A stretch of DNA of 64,000 bases from Nitrosospira sp. (GTDB lineage: Bacteria; Pseudomonadota; Gammaproteobacteria; Burkholderiales; Nitrosomonadaceae), in assembly GCA_013821425.1 (NCBI GenBank), contig JACDGV010000001.1:124001-188000 (forward strand), given 5' to 3'. Shown here piece after piece: positions 52,338 through 64,000 of the stretch (position 1 is the stretch's first letter; every line of letters begins with the position of its first letter). A model generated the notes under the pieces. The model did not search any database. It had not been told where the DNA came from and saw only the letters and a program-made list of their open reading frames with translations. The position numbers and the translations under genes are program-made.

Positions 52338-52669
52338 CGGTAATCTCCTAATAACAAACGCGGCTGTAATGGCGCAGCCGATTACGCCTCATAAATTTCG
52401 CCCTCACGGGCACCGCCAAGACCGAACTGGACCTGGAACTTTGGATAAGTCGCTTATCGGTGGGTCGAGGGCGAAAACAAAATCCCCGGCTGGCATGTAG
52501 TATGCCCATGCGATACGTAAAGGTGTTTTCAAAGCAGGAAAACGCCGTTTGGAAGGATTGCCAAGAACTCCCGGAACAAGCCCCCGGGATTGGAATACAA
52601 GACATTTTGATAAAAAGTTTTTGTAGCTGCTAGAACACCGCTTTACGTAAAGGGCTCCTTGGCTCCAGT

Positions 52670-53236
52670 TCATTTTTCGCTCTGTTTGGCGCGCGCGATT
52701 ACAGGGCGATTTCCGCTATCGCAGGGGGACCAGCCATAGCCATGGCTAACATTAGGGAAGGGAGGACGGTTGAGTAAGCGCGCCAGTTCGGTCAACGCCT
52801 GCCGGTAGACCTGGCGTTTGAACTCCACCACAGACTCCAATTCCACCCAATACTGGTTCCACCGCCAGGCATCGAATTCCGGACGGACGCTCGTGCGTAG
52901 CGAAACATCACAGTCGCGCCCCAGCAGTCGCAGCAGATACCAAATTTGTTTCTGCCCCTTGTAGTTTCCGCGCCAGTCGCGTCTGATCCATTGATCGGGT
53001 ACTTCATAGCGCAGCCAGTCACGCGTCCGGCCGATGATGTCCACATGCCTGGGGTGTAAACCCACCTCTTCCGTCAACTCCCTATACATGGCTTGTTCCG
53101 GGCTCTCCCCGGGCTTGATTCCACCCTGAGGGAATTGCCACGAGTCCTGCCTGATGCGCTTGCCCCAAAAAACCTCGTTCTTCGAGTTCAGTAGAATGAT
53201 CCCGACATTTGAACGATAGCCATTACGGTCGATCAT
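52670..53236 (-). CDS. rppH: RNA pyrophosphohydrolase
   Basis: [60 protein letters not shown] (Nudix box). Confidence 0.95.
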   Translation of the reverse strand: MIDRNGYRSNVGIILLNSKNEVFWGKRIRQDSWQFPQGGIKPGESPEQAMYRELTEEVGLHPRHVDIIGRTRDWLRYEVPDQWIRRDWRGNYKGQKQIWYLLRLLGRDCDVSLRTSVRPEFDAWRWNQYWVELESVVEFKRQVYRQALTELARLLNRPPFPNVSHGYGWSPCDSGNRPVIARAKQSEK

Positions 53237-53695
53237 GCGATTTATCCATTTGATCCATCACAGCAAGAACGATTTTTCCATATTTTATCGCAGATTGAAA
53301 GCTGTTGACGCGTTTAATAGAACAGCATGAACAGTATGTAAAGAAGGAATGAATGACCCGGGGTTCAAGAAAACATATTTGAAACATTGAATTCCCCGTG
53401 ATGGCCAAATAAATGCACCTCTTTCCGGTTACGGGCTACTCGGCTTATTGTGTTCGTACCGCAGGCGTTGGCATTGCCTCGCTTTCAAGACTCCCTGAAT
53501 TCATCATACCAACTTTGCCGGCCACCCGCTCTACTTATGATCCAGTTGTAGAGCGCAAATAAACTATCCGGATTGGTAGCAAACAGTCTGTCCATTTATA
53601 TTCTGATTTGAGGCGCGGTGCTTGTGAACCTGGGCATCGAACGACTATATCACGGGGTTTCAGGGTAGAATCAGTACGATCAATAAGACCATGGG

Positions 53696-55453
53696 ATGCG
53701 CATGCGGGTATCTGATTTTTTTATTTCTACGCTTAAGGAAGCGCCTGCCGAAGCAGAATTGGTGAGCCATAAGCTGATGCTGCGCGCGGGGCTCATCAAG
53801 CGTCTCGGAAGCGGCCTTTATACATGGATGCCGCTCGGTCTGAAAGTTCTGCGCAAGGTGGAGAATATCGTGCGGGAGGAGATGGAAGCGAGCGGGGCGG
53901 TGGAACTTCTGATGCCTGCGGTACAGCCAGCCGAATTATGGCGAGAAACGGGGCGCTGGGACGTATTCGGTCCCCAGATGCTGAAAATCAGGGACCGGCA
54001 TCAGCGAAATTTCTGTTTTGGTCCTACGCACGAGGAAGTGATTACCGACGTCGCTCGGAGGGAGATTAAAAGTTATCGTCAACTGCCGGTCACGTTTTAT
54101 CAGATCCAGACCAAATTTCGCGATGAGATTCGTCCCCGTTTCGGCGTTATGCGTGCACGGGAATTCGTAATGAAAGACGCTTACTCGTTCCATGCCGGCA
54201 TGGACAGCCTGGAGAAAACCTACCGGATGATGCATGATTTTTATGGCCGGATATTTACCCGGATGGGATTGAGATTTCGTGCAGTGACTGCGGACACCGG
54301 GGCGATAGGTGGCAGTAGTTCGCATGAGTTTCACGTTCTGGCCGACTCCGGTGAAGATGCGATCGCTTTTTGTCCGAATTCGGATTACGCCGCAAATATC
54401 GAAATGGCTGAGTCGCCACCGCCGCAAACGTCCCGTGGAGAAGCTAACGGTGTAATGAGAAAGGTCGAAACAACGGCCCGAAAGACCTGTGAAGAGGTTG
54501 CCGAAGTTCTGGGCATTCCCGTCGAGAAAACGGTAAAAACACTGGCGGTAATTGCGAATGGGGAAATGCAACTATTGCTGTTGCGCGGGGATCATCACCT
54601 GAATGAGACAAAAGTCCGCAGGATTCCCTTCTTGTCCGATTTCCGGTTAGCCAGCGAGGAAGAGATTCGGGGGAGAACGGGTTGCGTTCCGGGGTACATC
54701 GGTCCTGTGAACCTTCCGCTTCCTGTTCCTGTTATTGCCGACCGTGCCGTAGCGGTAATGAGCGATTTCGTTTGCGGGGCGAACGAAGTGAATTATCATC
54801 TTGTCGATGTGAATTTTGTCCGCGATGTAAAAGAACCCGACTACATTTGCGACATTCGCAACGTAGTTGCGGGCGATTCGTCACCCGATGGCCAAGGACA
54901 ATTGGATATTTGCCGCGGCATAGAGGTGGGGCATATATTCAAATTGCATACCCGGTATTCGGAAGCGATGAAAGCCAACTATCTGGACGAGTCGGGGCAG
55001 TCGCGGCCTATGGAAATGGGCTGTTACGGGATCGGCATATCGCGCATCGTCGCCGCATGCATTGAACAGAACCATGATAAGCACGGCATTATTTTTCCAA
55101 TGGCCATGGCACCCTTCCAGGTTGTTATTATACCGATTGGACTGGGGAAGAATTCGAGGGTGAGGATCGAAGCGGAAAAGTTGTATGCCGAGATATCACG
55201 GGCGGGAATTGAAGTTTTGCTTGATGACCGCGACGACCGCCCTGGCGTAATGTTTGCTGACATGGAGTTGATCGGGATTCCCCATCGTATTGTTATCGGC
55301 GAAAGAAGTCTGAAGGAAGGAACGGTGGAGTACCAGGGAAGGCGGGATGAAAAATCCCGCGCTGTCCCTTTCCCTTCGCAAAACATTATTGATTTCATAG
55401 TAACCCGGATAAGGGGCCACGCTGGGGTTGGGGCCGGGGTAAGCCAGGGGTAA
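53696..55453 (+). CDS. proS: proline--tRNA ligase
   Basis: [65 protein letters not shown]; start may be 53702. Confidence 0.97.
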   Translation: MRMRVSDFFISTLKEAPAEAELVSHKLMLRAGLIKRLGSGLYTWMPLGLKVLRKVENIVREEMEASGAVELLMPAVQPAELWRETGRWDVFGPQMLKIRDRHQRNFCFGPTHEEVITDVARREIKSYRQLPVTFYQIQTKFRDEIRPRFGVMRAREFVMKDAYSFHAGMDSLEKTYRMMHDFYGRIFTRMGLRFRAVTADTGAIGGSSSHEFHVLADSGEDAIAFCPNSDYAANIEMAESPPPQTSRGEANGVMRKVETTARKTCEEVAEVLGIPVEKTVKTLAVIANGEMQLLLLRGDHHLNETKVRRIPFLSDFRLASEEEIRGRTGCVPGYIGPVNLPLPVPVIADRAVAVMSDFVCGANEVNYHLVDVNFVRDVKEPDYICDIRNVVAGDSSPDGQGQLDICRGIEVGHIFKLHTRYSEAMKANYLDESGQSRPMEMGCYGIGISRIVAACIEQNHDKHGIIFPMAMAPFQVVIIPIGLGKNSRVRIEAEKLYAEISRAGIEVLLDDRDDRPGVMFADMELIGIPHRIVIGERSLKEGTVEYQGRRDEKSRAVPFPSQNIIDFIVTRIRGHAGVGAGVSQG

Positions 55454-55473
55454 GTTTTCCGCGAAGGACTTGT

Positions 55474-55968
55474 TCAAGGCTTCCCTACGCGCCGGCTTTG
55501 AGGTTTTGCCGCCGAATTCTCCCGCATGAACTCCTCCAGGTCCTCACGAGAAACCAGCCCCACCTTATAGACCGCCGGGTTGCCTGCGGGATCGAACAGA
55601 TACGTCGTGGGTAACATCGAAACCGGGCCGATTTGCGCGGCAGTTTTCTTGTCGCCCAATACGATGGGATAGGAAATGGACATCGACTTTACGTATTTCA
55701 GGACGGTCTGGGGATTGCGGTAATCCATCGCTATACCGATCACCATCACATCGTCCCGGCTCTCGTAGAGCGACACTAGGTCAGGAATTTCTTTCAGGCA
55801 AGGCGGACACCAGGTCGCCCAGAAATTTATCAGCACCCACTTGCCCTTGTAATCGGAGAGCGTTAGTTTCTTGCCGGTGTGATCCGTAAAAGTAAAATCT
55901 TTGGCTTGTGCAACCGCTGAAAGCGCAAGGGACAAGCACAACAGGATGGAAAAAGCGCATCTCTTCAT
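55474..55968 (-). CDS. TlpA/ResA-like thioredoxin-fold lipoprotein or periplasmic reductase
   Basis: Signal peptide; LINFWATWCPPCLKEIPDLVSLYE; start chosen at MKRCAFSILL. Confidence 0.93.
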   Translation of the reverse strand: MKRCAFSILLCLSLALSAVAQAKDFTFTDHTGKKLTLSDYKGKWVLINFWATWCPPCLKEIPDLVSLYESRDDVMVIGIAMDYRNPQTVLKYVKSMSISYPIVLGDKKTAAQIGPVSMLPTTYLFDPAGNPAVYKVGLVSREDLEEFMRENSAAKPQSRRVGKP

Positions 55969-55993
55969 TTCCTCCCCCAACAATTTGGTCATT

Positions 55994-57223
55994 CTATGCC
56001 GCCGCATTATCTGGATGCGGCGGCGTAAAAAGCTGTGACAATGGCACATCCATTTTTTCGTTCATGCTGGTTGTAATATCGTCAAGCAACCGCTCCAGTG
56101 ATGGGTTCCCGGCAGCCGCATCACGTGCTGACTCAGGACGAAACGCGAAAAGGCGATAAATATCGGCAACCATGATTTCACCGGGATCAAGTATCTGGAC
56201 CCATCCTCCCGCTTTCACCGGTCGCACAAGGTTGGCCCGATTCATAAGCTCGAGCATCGGCTCGATTTCCTCGAAACTCAGTGCTAACCGCGCCTGCAAG
56301 CTGGAATAGGTTTCAACTTTACCTTTTCTAAGCGCTTCTCCAAGTACTTGTAACAAGCGTAATGCGTCAAAGAATTGCTTACCCTGCGCTGTCGGGTCGC
56401 GCCGCCATTCACGAAAACGCCAACTCGAAAGGGATGCGGCAATCACCGCCCCGAGCAACACCATCAGCCAGGAGAGATAAACCCAAAGCAAGAAAATAGG
56501 AACAGCCGCGAACGCCCCATAGACCGCCTGGTAAGTGGGAAAGCTAGTGATATAGTAGGCGAACCCCTGTTTCATGATTTCAAATCCTACTCCCGCGGCG
56601 ACACCTCCGGCGATCGCATGGCGCCATAAGACTCGGCGGTTCGGCACAATGAGATAGGAAATTGAAAAAGCGACGCTCGTCAGCCCGATGGGCACTAGTT
56701 GCAGAAGCGCGACCTTAATGGCGGGGACGTCCTGGGTTAGATCCAAAGATACCCCGATCAGCCAGTAAGTAAGCGATAAGCTCGCGCCAATCAATAGTGG
56801 CCCGATGGTCAGCGTTGCCCAGTATATCAACAGGCGATGCAAGAGCGGACGCAACCGCGGCACGCGCCAGATGTCATTCAGCGCTTGATCGATTGTCAGC
56901 ATAAGCGCAAGCGCTGTCACACCCAAAAAAGCCGTGCCGATAGCAGTCAACTGTACCGCGTTGTCGGCGAATTCCTGCATATATACGGAGATGACCTTGT
57001 TTGCGGCTTCTGGCACCATGGTGGTGAGAATGAACACCTTTATTTGTTCGGAATAGTCGCCAAATGCGGGGAATGCGGCGACTACAGATAATCCGATCGC
57101 GATCAAGGGTACCAGCGAGAGCAAAGTAGTAAAGGTAAGGCTTCCCGCTACCTGGATGCAATTGTGTTCAAAGAAGCGGACAAAAACATAGTTGACGAAA
57201 TCCAGAGGTCGCGAGGATTTCAT
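55994..57223 (-). CDS. YihY/virulence factor BrkB family membrane protein
   Basis: FEHNCIQVAGSLTFTTLLSLVPLIAIGLSVVAAFPAF; WRHAIAGGVAAGVGFEIMKQGFAYYITSFPTYQAVYGAFAAVPIFLLWVYLSW. Confidence 0.94.
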   Translation of the reverse strand: MKSSRPLDFVNYVFVRFFEHNCIQVAGSLTFTTLLSLVPLIAIGLSVVAAFPAFGDYSEQIKVFILTTMVPEAANKVISVYMQEFADNAVQLTAIGTAFLGVTALALMLTIDQALNDIWRVPRLRPLLHRLLIYWATLTIGPLLIGASLSLTYWLIGVSLDLTQDVPAIKVALLQLVPIGLTSVAFSISYLIVPNRRVLWRHAIAGGVAAGVGFEIMKQGFAYYITSFPTYQAVYGAFAAVPIFLLWVYLSWLMVLLGAVIAASLSSWRFREWRRDPTAQGKQFFDALRLLQVLGEALRKGKVETYSSLQARLALSFEEIEPMLELMNRANLVRPVKAGGWVQILDPGEIMVADIYRLFAFRPESARDAAAGNPSLERLLDDITTSMNEKMDVPLSQLFTPPHPDNAAA

Positions 57224-57338
57224 GAATAGAGCCCGGTTGACAGGATTGAGAGGAAAACTCAACGTGTACCCCCATGCTTTTTGAGCCAAAACAACTGATT
57301 TTAACGGATTGAATTCTGCTGCCTTGCTGAATCCGTAA

Positions 57339-58904
57339 CTACACCTGCGGGTGAGCGCGCTCGAGATTGCTGTGAAGTTTGTTTAGCGCACTGAGATAGG
57401 CTTTGGCAGAGGCTACCACGATATCGGTGTCGGCGCCGTTGCCGTTGACAATGCGTCCCGATTTCTGCAGTCGCACTGTAACTTCACCTTGTGAATCGGT
57501 ACCGCTGGTAATGGCATTAACGGAAAACAACTGCAATTCCGCGCCACTGGCCAGTATTTTCTCAATTGCGCGGAAAGTGGCATCGACGGGCCCGCTCCCG
57601 TCCGACTCGGCACGCGATTCCCTGCCTTCCTCAGCGATCACGATGCTCGCGTGGGGCGTTTCCCCGGTTTCGCTATGAGCCGTCAGCGACAGAAGCTTGT
57701 AATGCTCCCTCAAAGCAACCGAGTCGTCCTCCGAGACCAGGGCGTACAGGTCTTCATCGAAGATATCGTGTTTTTTGTCCGCCAGTTCCTTGAAACGCAT
57801 GAACGTCGTGTTGAGCGTTTCTTCGGATTTCAAGTCTATTCCGAGTTCCGCTAACCGGCTCCGGAAGGCGTTGCGTCCCGAATGCTTGCCGAGCAGCAAT
57901 TTATTCGCTCCCCAGCCAACGTCCTCGGCACGCATGATTTCGTAGGTTTCGCGGTGCTTGAGCACGCCGTCCTGGTGTATGCCGGATTCATGGGCAAACG
58001 CATTCGCGCCAACAATCGCCTTGTTCGGCTGCACTGGAAATCCGGTAATACCGGACACGAGCTTGCTCGTTGGTACGATATGAACCGCGTCTATGCGCGT
58101 ATCGCAGGAAAAGAAATCCTGACGAGTGCGCACGGCCATAACAATTTCCTCCAGTGAGGCGTTTCCTGCGCGTTCACCCAGGCCATTCACCGTGCACTCC
58201 ACTTGGCGCGCTCCGTTAACTACCGCCGCCAGGGAATTAGCTACCGCCAACCCCAGGTCATTATGGCAATGCACCGAGAACACCACCTTCTCGGATCCGG
58301 GTATCCGCTCGCGCAATGTCCGGATGAGTTCCCCAAACTGTTCTGGCATGGTGTAGCCAACGGTATCGGGAATATTCAGCGTGGAGGCTCCAGCCTTAAT
58401 GACTGCCTCAAGCACACGGCACAGGAAGGTTATATCGGAACGTCCGGCATCTTCAGGCGAGAATTCCACATCATCCGTGTATTGACGCGCCCATTTCACC
58501 GCTTTCACCGCTTGTTCTATCACCTGGTCTGGAGACATTCGCAGTTTCTTCTCCATGTGGATCGGGGATGTGGCGATAAAAGTATGAATACGGGCCGAAG
58601 CGGCCCCCCGCAAGGCTTCTCCAGCGCGCCTGATATCGGCTTCTATCGCCCGAGCCAGGCCGCATACCGTGCTGTCCTTGATGGAGTCGGCCACTGCCTT
58701 TACCGCCGCAAAGTCACCGTTGGAAGCGGCGGGGAACCCGGCCTCAATTATATCCACGCGCATGCGCTCCAATTGCCGCGCAATGCGCACCTTTTCCTCT
58801 CGGGTCATGGACGCGCCGGGGCTCTGCTCGCCGTCACGCAGAGTGGTGTCAAAAATAATCAAATGATCTTTCAATGCGTTCTCCGTTTCCGAAAGGATAT
58901 TCAA
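57339..58904 (-). CDS. leuA: 2-isopropylmalate synthase
   Basis: [71 protein letters not shown]. Confidence 0.98.
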   Translation of the reverse strand: MNILSETENALKDHLIIFDTTLRDGEQSPGASMTREEKVRIARQLERMRVDIIEAGFPAASNGDFAAVKAVADSIKDSTVCGLARAIEADIRRAGEALRGAASARIHTFIATSPIHMEKKLRMSPDQVIEQAVKAVKWARQYTDDVEFSPEDAGRSDITFLCRVLEAVIKAGASTLNIPDTVGYTMPEQFGELIRTLRERIPGSEKVVFSVHCHNDLGLAVANSLAAVVNGARQVECTVNGLGERAGNASLEEIVMAVRTRQDFFSCDTRIDAVHIVPTSKLVSGITGFPVQPNKAIVGANAFAHESGIHQDGVLKHRETYEIMRAEDVGWGANKLLLGKHSGRNAFRSRLAELGIDLKSEETLNTTFMRFKELADKKHDIFDEDLYALVSEDDSVALREHYKLLSLTAHSETGETPHASIVIAEEGRESRAESDGSGPVDATFRAIEKILASGAELQLFSVNAITSGTDSQGEVTVRLQKSGRIVNGNGADTDIVVASAKAYLSALNKLHSNLERAHPQV

Positions 58905-59361
58905 ACTACGACACGGAATCCAGAAACAGATTCCGGAGGATAAAAACTTGAGGGGGAGTGGATAGCTAGCGCGCGCGGCGCAGCAGTGGTCTTGCCAGGA
59001 GCGGCAGGCGCCACAGGCGGGGAAGAGGAAAATTGCAGTGATTCAGCTTCATGCAGGAAATATAAAGGGTTTCATAAGTTCATGCAATAGATTTCCGACC
59101 TGATGTGCGCGTCAATTCGCGCCCGAATCCGCGCCGCGAAGGGCCCCAGTGGAAGGAGAAGCTCGGGCGCTGTTGAAAACCTGATTCTACTGCAACGCGC
59201 TCCGGAGCTTGGGCAGGAAGGCTTCCTTAGCGTCACCTGCCGGCAGGCGTACCGAAACCACGCGTGTGATTAGGCAGAAAAGGGATACGAGCGCAGCGAT
59301 CGGCAATAATCAGAACAAGGCTGTATTCCGGCAGAAGGTTTCCTTATCCGGTCACGATTCT

Positions 59362-60765
59362 TCATATTCGTGATTCTGGATTGTGCCAGCAACCGTCTGC
59401 TGCGATCAATGCGTCAGCTGCTTGAGGGCCCCAACTGCCGCGCTGGTAGATTAGCGCGGGATAATGCGTTTTCAGCACAGGGTCCAGCGCCGTCCAGGCG
59501 GCCTCTACCGCGTCTGCACGCGTAAAAAGCGCGTCATCGCCAACCATGGCATCGTGCAATAGCCGTTCATAAGGAGATTCGCGTCCGAAGTGTTCCTCAA
59601 CCAGGCAGAGTTCGCGCTGATTACCGATGAATTCTTTTCCCGCGCGCTTTACCCGCGCGGCGATGGCAACGGCGGAGATGGGGGAAAGCCGGAAGCGCAA
59701 ATAGTTGGAGCGGCACGCTTCCCGCGGCGAGTCGGCAAAAAGCGTTTGTGGTGGTGGCTTTAACTGGACAATAACTTCAGCCGCCGTCTCCGCGAGAAAC
59801 TTGCCGGAGCGAAGGTACCACGGGACGCCTTCCCAGCGCCAGGAATCAATGAAAAGCCGCAGAGCGCAAAACGTCTCCACGTCGGAATCTTTTGCCACGC
59901 CCGCTTCTTCACGGTAGCCAGCATACTGTCCACGCACCAGGTCGGCCGGCATCAAGGGGCGCATGCCCTGAAAGATGCCCGCCTTTTTGCTTTGCACGGA
60001 GCCTAACCCCCTGTAGGCCGGTGGTTCCATCGCAAGCAGCGCGACGATCTCAAAAAGATGATTCTGAACCACATCGCGGAGACATCCGGCAGATTCATAA
60101 AATCTCCCGCGCTCCTCCACGCCGAAATCCTCCGCGAGCGTTATCTGGACGCTGGCAACATGGTTGCGGTTCCATATCGGCTCAAGGAAGGAATTTGCGA
60201 AACGAAAATATAAAATATTCATGATCGCCTCTTTCCCGAGAAAGTGGTCGATGCGGAAAATCGATTCCTCCGGGAAAACGGAGCGTGCGATGTGGTTTAG
60301 TTCCCGGGCCGAGGCGAGGTCGCGCCCAAATGGTTTTTCAACGATGACGCGGGCATCGTTCGCCAGACCGGCGCCGCCCAGTCCTTCTATGACAGTTCCA
60401 AAAAGGGAGGGGGGGATGGCAAGGTAATGGGCGGGCCGCCGTGCGGGCCCCAGTTGTTGTTTGAGCGCCTTGAATGTTTCCTGGTCACTATAGTCGCCCT
60501 GGACATATCGAAGCAGGGATAAGAGATGTTTTAGGGCATTATCGTCGTCAATCTTTCCGGCGTTACTGATGGCCTTATTTGCCCTGTCGCGAAGTTGCGT
60601 GAGATCCCACGGTGAGGAGGCGACGCCAACCACCGGTACATTAAGAGAGCCCCGCTTGGCCATCGCATAAAGCGCCGGAAAAATCTTTTTATAAACCAGA
60701 TCACCCGTTACGCCGAACAGCACCAGCGCATCGGATGGCATCGAGCCATTGTTGATCTTGCGCAT
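59362..60765 (-). CDS. zwf: glucose-6-phosphate dehydrogenase
   Basis: [63 protein letters not shown]. Confidence 0.97.
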   Translation of the reverse strand: MRKINNGSMPSDALVLFGVTGDLVYKKIFPALYAMAKRGSLNVPVVGVASSPWDLTQLRDRANKAISNAGKIDDDNALKHLLSLLRYVQGDYSDQETFKALKQQLGPARRPAHYLAIPPSLFGTVIEGLGGAGLANDARVIVEKPFGRDLASARELNHIARSVFPEESIFRIDHFLGKEAIMNILYFRFANSFLEPIWNRNHVASVQITLAEDFGVEERGRFYESAGCLRDVVQNHLFEIVALLAMEPPAYRGLGSVQSKKAGIFQGMRPLMPADLVRGQYAGYREEAGVAKDSDVETFCALRLFIDSWRWEGVPWYLRSGKFLAETAAEVIVQLKPPPQTLFADSPREACRSNYLRFRLSPISAVAIAARVKRAGKEFIGNQRELCLVEEHFGRESPYERLLHDAMVGDDALFTRADAVEAAWTALDPVLKTHYPALIYQRGSWGPQAADALIAADGCWHNPESRI

Positions 60766-60954
60766 GTCAGGTCCCCGCTTTCATTATTCCGCTAACCCGC
60801 TTAACCGCTAAACCATTTCAGGTTGTATAGCCGCCCCGTCTGCTGGTGTCTACAGGATACAAAAAAGCCGGCGCGATACAGGCTTCCATAGCATAATGCT
60901 ACGCTGACTTTAGCCTGCCAATATTCCTGGCGCGGTGCGGGCAGGACTGTATGG

Positions 60955-62619
60955 TCAGGCGGTCTCGCTATTTCTAGCCTGAGCAAGCGCATCGCTAACG
61001 ATTGCCTGCGCCTCTTCCAGGATACGATCCAGGTGATCCGTTCCCAGGAAACTTTCGGCATATATTTTGTAGATATCCTCGGTCCCGGACGGGCGAGCGG
61101 CAAACCAGCCATTCTCGGAAAGCACCTTTAAACCCCCGATCGGGGCGCCGTTACCGGGGGCGCGAGTGAGAATGGTCTCGATCCTTTCGCCTGCAAGATT
61201 TGAAGACCCTATCTGCCGAGGCGACAGTTTAGCCAGGATTTCTTTTTGCGCTGGAGTGGCGGGCGCGTCCACGCGTGCAAAAACGGATTCGCCGAACTCG
61301 CGCTCAAGCTCCTGGTATATCTCGCCGGGATCGCGACCCCTGCGCGCGGTGATTTCCGCCGACAGCAATGCGGGGATGATCCCGTCCTTATCCGTTGTCC
61401 AGACAGTGCCATCGGTGCGGAGGAAGGAGGCGCCCGCGCTTTCTTCTCCGCAAAAACCGAGCGAGCCATCGCCCAGGCCATCAACGAACCACTTGAACCC
61501 GACTGGTACCTCGTAAATTTTTCGCCCCAGCTTTGCGGCTACGCGGTCGATCATCTTGCTGCTTACCACTGTCTTGCCTACCGCGACTTTCCGATCCCAT
61601 TTTGGACGGTTCTGGAAGAGATAGTGAACGGCTACGGAAAGGTAGTGATCCGCGGGCAGCAGACCTGAACTTGGCGTGACGATTCCATGCCGGTCATGAT
61701 CGGTGTCGCAAGCGAAGGCGATATCGAAACGGTCCTTCAAATCAATCAACCCTCGCATGGCGTAGGGGGAAGAGGGGTCCATTCGAATCTGGCCATCCCA
61801 ATCGAGGGTCATAAAACGGAAAGTGGGATCAACGGTCTCGTTTTCCACGACAAGATTCAACTTGTAGCGGTCCGCAATTGCCGCCCAGTAGTGCACTCCT
61901 GCTCCGCCGAGCGGATCCACCGCCATGCGGATATCTGCGCCGAGAATTGTGTCCATCTCGATCACACTGTCAAGGTCGTCCACGTAAGTGTTGAGATAGT
62001 CATGCTCGTGCGTTGTAGAAGCGTCCAATGCACTCCTGAAACGCGTTCTTTTAACCCCTGAGAGACGGTTTTTAAGAAACTCGTTGGAACGTGATTCGAT
62101 CCAGGCGGTGACGTCGACGCCTGCGGGGCCGCCGTTGGGCGGGTTGTATTTAAGGCCGCCGCTCTCGGGCGGGTTATGAGAAGGCGTGACGACCACTCCG
62201 TCCGAAAGACCTGCCGTCCGGCCGCGATTGTAAGTCAATATGGCATGAGAAACCGCGGGCGTTGGCGTGTACTCGCCATTTTTTGCTAGCATGACGGTGA
62301 CATCATTGGCGGCGAAGACTTCAAGTGCGGTGGAGTATGCCGGCTCGGATAGCGCGTGCGTGTCGACGCCAAGGAATAGCGGTCCGTTGATATTCTGTCG
62401 TTTGCGGTACTGACAGATCGACTGAGTGATAGCCAGCACATGCCATTCGTTAAAGCTGTGTTCCAGCGAAGTACCGCGGTGTCCAGAAGTACCAAACGCA
62501 ACCCTTTGAGAGGGCTCCGACCAATCGGGAACCTGTACGTAATATGCGGTGACGATCCGGGGTATGTTCGCGAGCATTGCCTGCTGGGCGGGCTTGCCGG
62601 CAGAAGAGCTGGTTTTCAT
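60955..62619 (-). CDS. pgm: phosphoglucomutase (alpha-D-glucose-1,6-bisphosphate-dependent)
   Basis: VAFGTSGHRGTSLEHSFNEWHVLAI; VVTPSHNPPESGGLKYNPPNGGPA; CDTDHDRHGIV; FCGEESAGASFLR. Confidence 0.97.
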   Translation of the reverse strand: MKTSSSAGKPAQQAMLANIPRIVTAYYVQVPDWSEPSQRVAFGTSGHRGTSLEHSFNEWHVLAITQSICQYRKRQNINGPLFLGVDTHALSEPAYSTALEVFAANDVTVMLAKNGEYTPTPAVSHAILTYNRGRTAGLSDGVVVTPSHNPPESGGLKYNPPNGGPAGVDVTAWIESRSNEFLKNRLSGVKRTRFRSALDASTTHEHDYLNTYVDDLDSVIEMDTILGADIRMAVDPLGGAGVHYWAAIADRYKLNLVVENETVDPTFRFMTLDWDGQIRMDPSSPYAMRGLIDLKDRFDIAFACDTDHDRHGIVTPSSGLLPADHYLSVAVHYLFQNRPKWDRKVAVGKTVVSSKMIDRVAAKLGRKIYEVPVGFKWFVDGLGDGSLGFCGEESAGASFLRTDGTVWTTDKDGIIPALLSAEITARRGRDPGEIYQELEREFGESVFARVDAPATPAQKEILAKLSPRQIGSSNLAGERIETILTRAPGNGAPIGGLKVLSENGWFAARPSGTEDIYKIYAESFLGTDHLDRILEEAQAIVSDALAQARNSETA

Positions 62620-62851
62620 GGTTGGCTCATATTCAATCGGCCCGCCTCACCTGCCGCCGGGTAACGAAGCGTGCATGAAGGGGAGATCCACGCCCGGCTG
62701 CTCGTCTTCGCGCCCGACAGCAACATATCCGCGCCGGATTCCGAAGCACTGTGCCCAAAATCTGGCACTAAATATACCCTGCACCTGAGATTGAATCTCT
62801 GTCCCACACCTCTCCTGCGCCAAAGCAACAGCAAGCAGTTTTTGTGGATAT

Positions 62852-64000
62852 TCACGATTGCACGCCTTTGAGCTGGCGGTAGCGTCGCATTAGCGCGTTT
62901 GTTGAACTGTCATGCTTTAGCGGCGCATCATTTATATTCTCCAGTTCGCGGAGAATGCGCTGGGCCAGGGCCTTGCCGAGTTCTACGCCCCATTGATCAA
63001 ACGAATCTATGTCCCAGATGACCCCTTGGGTAAAAACACTATGTTCATAGAGGGCAATCATAGTGCCAAGGGAATAGGGAGTCAAACGTTCGGCAAGGAT
63101 GGTGTTTGTCGGGCGATTACCTTCAAAGCTTCGATGCGGGGACAGCCAGCCGGGCGTGCCCTCTGCCTCTACTTCAGCCTCCGTCTTTCCAAACGCAAGT
63201 GCCTCTGTTTGGGCGAAGAGGTTGGCCATCAACAAGTCATGGTGATTACCCACCGGGTTCAAGGTTTGGCAGAAGCCGATAAAATCACTCGGCACCAACC
63301 GCGTTCCCTGATGCATCAATTGATAAAACGAGTGTTGGCCATTAGTCCCGGGCTCACCCCAAACGATGGGCGACGTCTGGTAGTTAACGTGGCCGCCGTT
63401 GAGCGTAATGTTCTTGCCGTTGCTCTCCATTGTCAATTGCTGTAAATAAGCCGGGAAGCGCTTCAGGTATTGATCGTAAGGCAGCACGGCGATGGTGTGC
63501 GTATCAAAGAAATTGTTGTGCCAGATCGCAAGCAGCCCCATGAGTACGGGCAAATTCCTGTCAAACTGAGCGCTTCTGAAATGCTGGTCCATGGCGCGGA
63601 ACCCTGCGAGCATGGCCTGGAAATTCCCGGGACCTATCGCAATCATGGTCGAGAGGCCTACTGCCGACTCCATTGAATAACGTCCGCCTACCCAGTCCCA
63701 GAATTCGAACATATTCGTTGTATCGATGCCAAACCTGGACACTTCCGCGGCATTGGTCGAGACCGCGACAAAATGCTTGCGCACCGCACGGACATCATTG
63801 AGTTTATCGAGAATCCATTTACGCGCCGCGTGGGCATTTGCCAGCGTTTCTGCTGTGGTAAATGTTTTTGAACAGACGATGAACAGCGTTTCCTCGGGAT
63901 TGATCGCGCTCGTGGCTTCCTTGAAATCCGTACCATCCACGTTGGAGATGAAGCGAAAGCTGATGTCCCGCGTCGTGTAATGACGTAATGCTTCGTAAGC
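62852..64000 (-). CDS. pgi: glucose-6-phosphate isomerase, C-terminal part (5' end beyond window)
   Basis: [53 protein letters not shown]; frame stays open to base 64000 ([25 protein letters not shown]). Confidence 0.97.
   Translation of the reverse strand, partial: AYEALRHYTTRDISFRFISNVDGTDFKEATSAINPEETLFIVCSKTFTTAETLANAHAARKWILDKLNDVRAVRKHFVAVSTNAAEVSRFGIDTTNMFEFWDWVGGRYSMESAVGLSTMIAIGPGNFQAMLAGFRAMDQHFRSAQFDRNLPVLMGLLAIWHNNFFDTHTIAVLPYDQYLKRFPAYLQQLTMESNGKNITLNGGHVNYQTSPIVWGEPGTNGQHSFYQLMHQGTRLVPSDFIGFCQTLNPVGNHHDLLMANLFAQTEALAFGKTEAEVEAEGTPGWLSPHRSFEGNRPTNTILAERLTPYSLGTMIALYEHSVFTQGVIWDIDSFDQWGVELGKALAQRILRELENINDAPLKHDSSTNALMRRYRQLKGVQS

Noticed and set aside
58203-58943. 246-aa plus-strand ORF
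   Set aside because: Antisense to leuA, no recognisable domain.

Overview
The window is a dense chromosomal segment of a betaproteobacterium. Gene content (cytochrome P460-like protein, PEP-CTERM remnants, tandem BBP2-like porins) suggests a Nitrosospira/Nitrosomonadaceae-type ammonia oxidiser; this is inference, not a database match. Left to right: end of the dcw cluster (murG'-murC-murB-ddl-ftsQ-ftsA-ftsZ), DUF721/DciA-like gene, M23 peptidase, secA; a decayed patch (12.1-14.7 kb) with two frameshifted PEP-CTERM genes and a frameshifted YafQ/RelE-type toxin; P460-like lipoprotein, prlC, a yqgE-ruvX-pyrR-pyrB-pyrC' run, pilin, Usp, TerC, patatin, fumC, an H1-like basic protein with two A8 tracts, nrdAB with candidate NrdR boxes, rhomboid, TIGR03790-type protein, argS, SPOR, dsbA, SDR, two tandem porins, GNAT, purA, hisZ, hflC, hflK, hflX, hfq, di-heme peroxidase, rppH, proS, TlpA-like, YihY-like, leuA, zwf, pgm and pgi'. 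No CRISPR array, tRNA, rRNA or intact mobile element was recognised. The best leads are the PEP-CTERM/toxin decay zone, the H1-like gene whose frame is restored if both A8 tracts are read as A7, the HxH-less dihydroorotase next to ATCase, the tandem NrdR boxes and the missing lpxC after ftsZ. I did not find a convincing wholly new multi-gene system.
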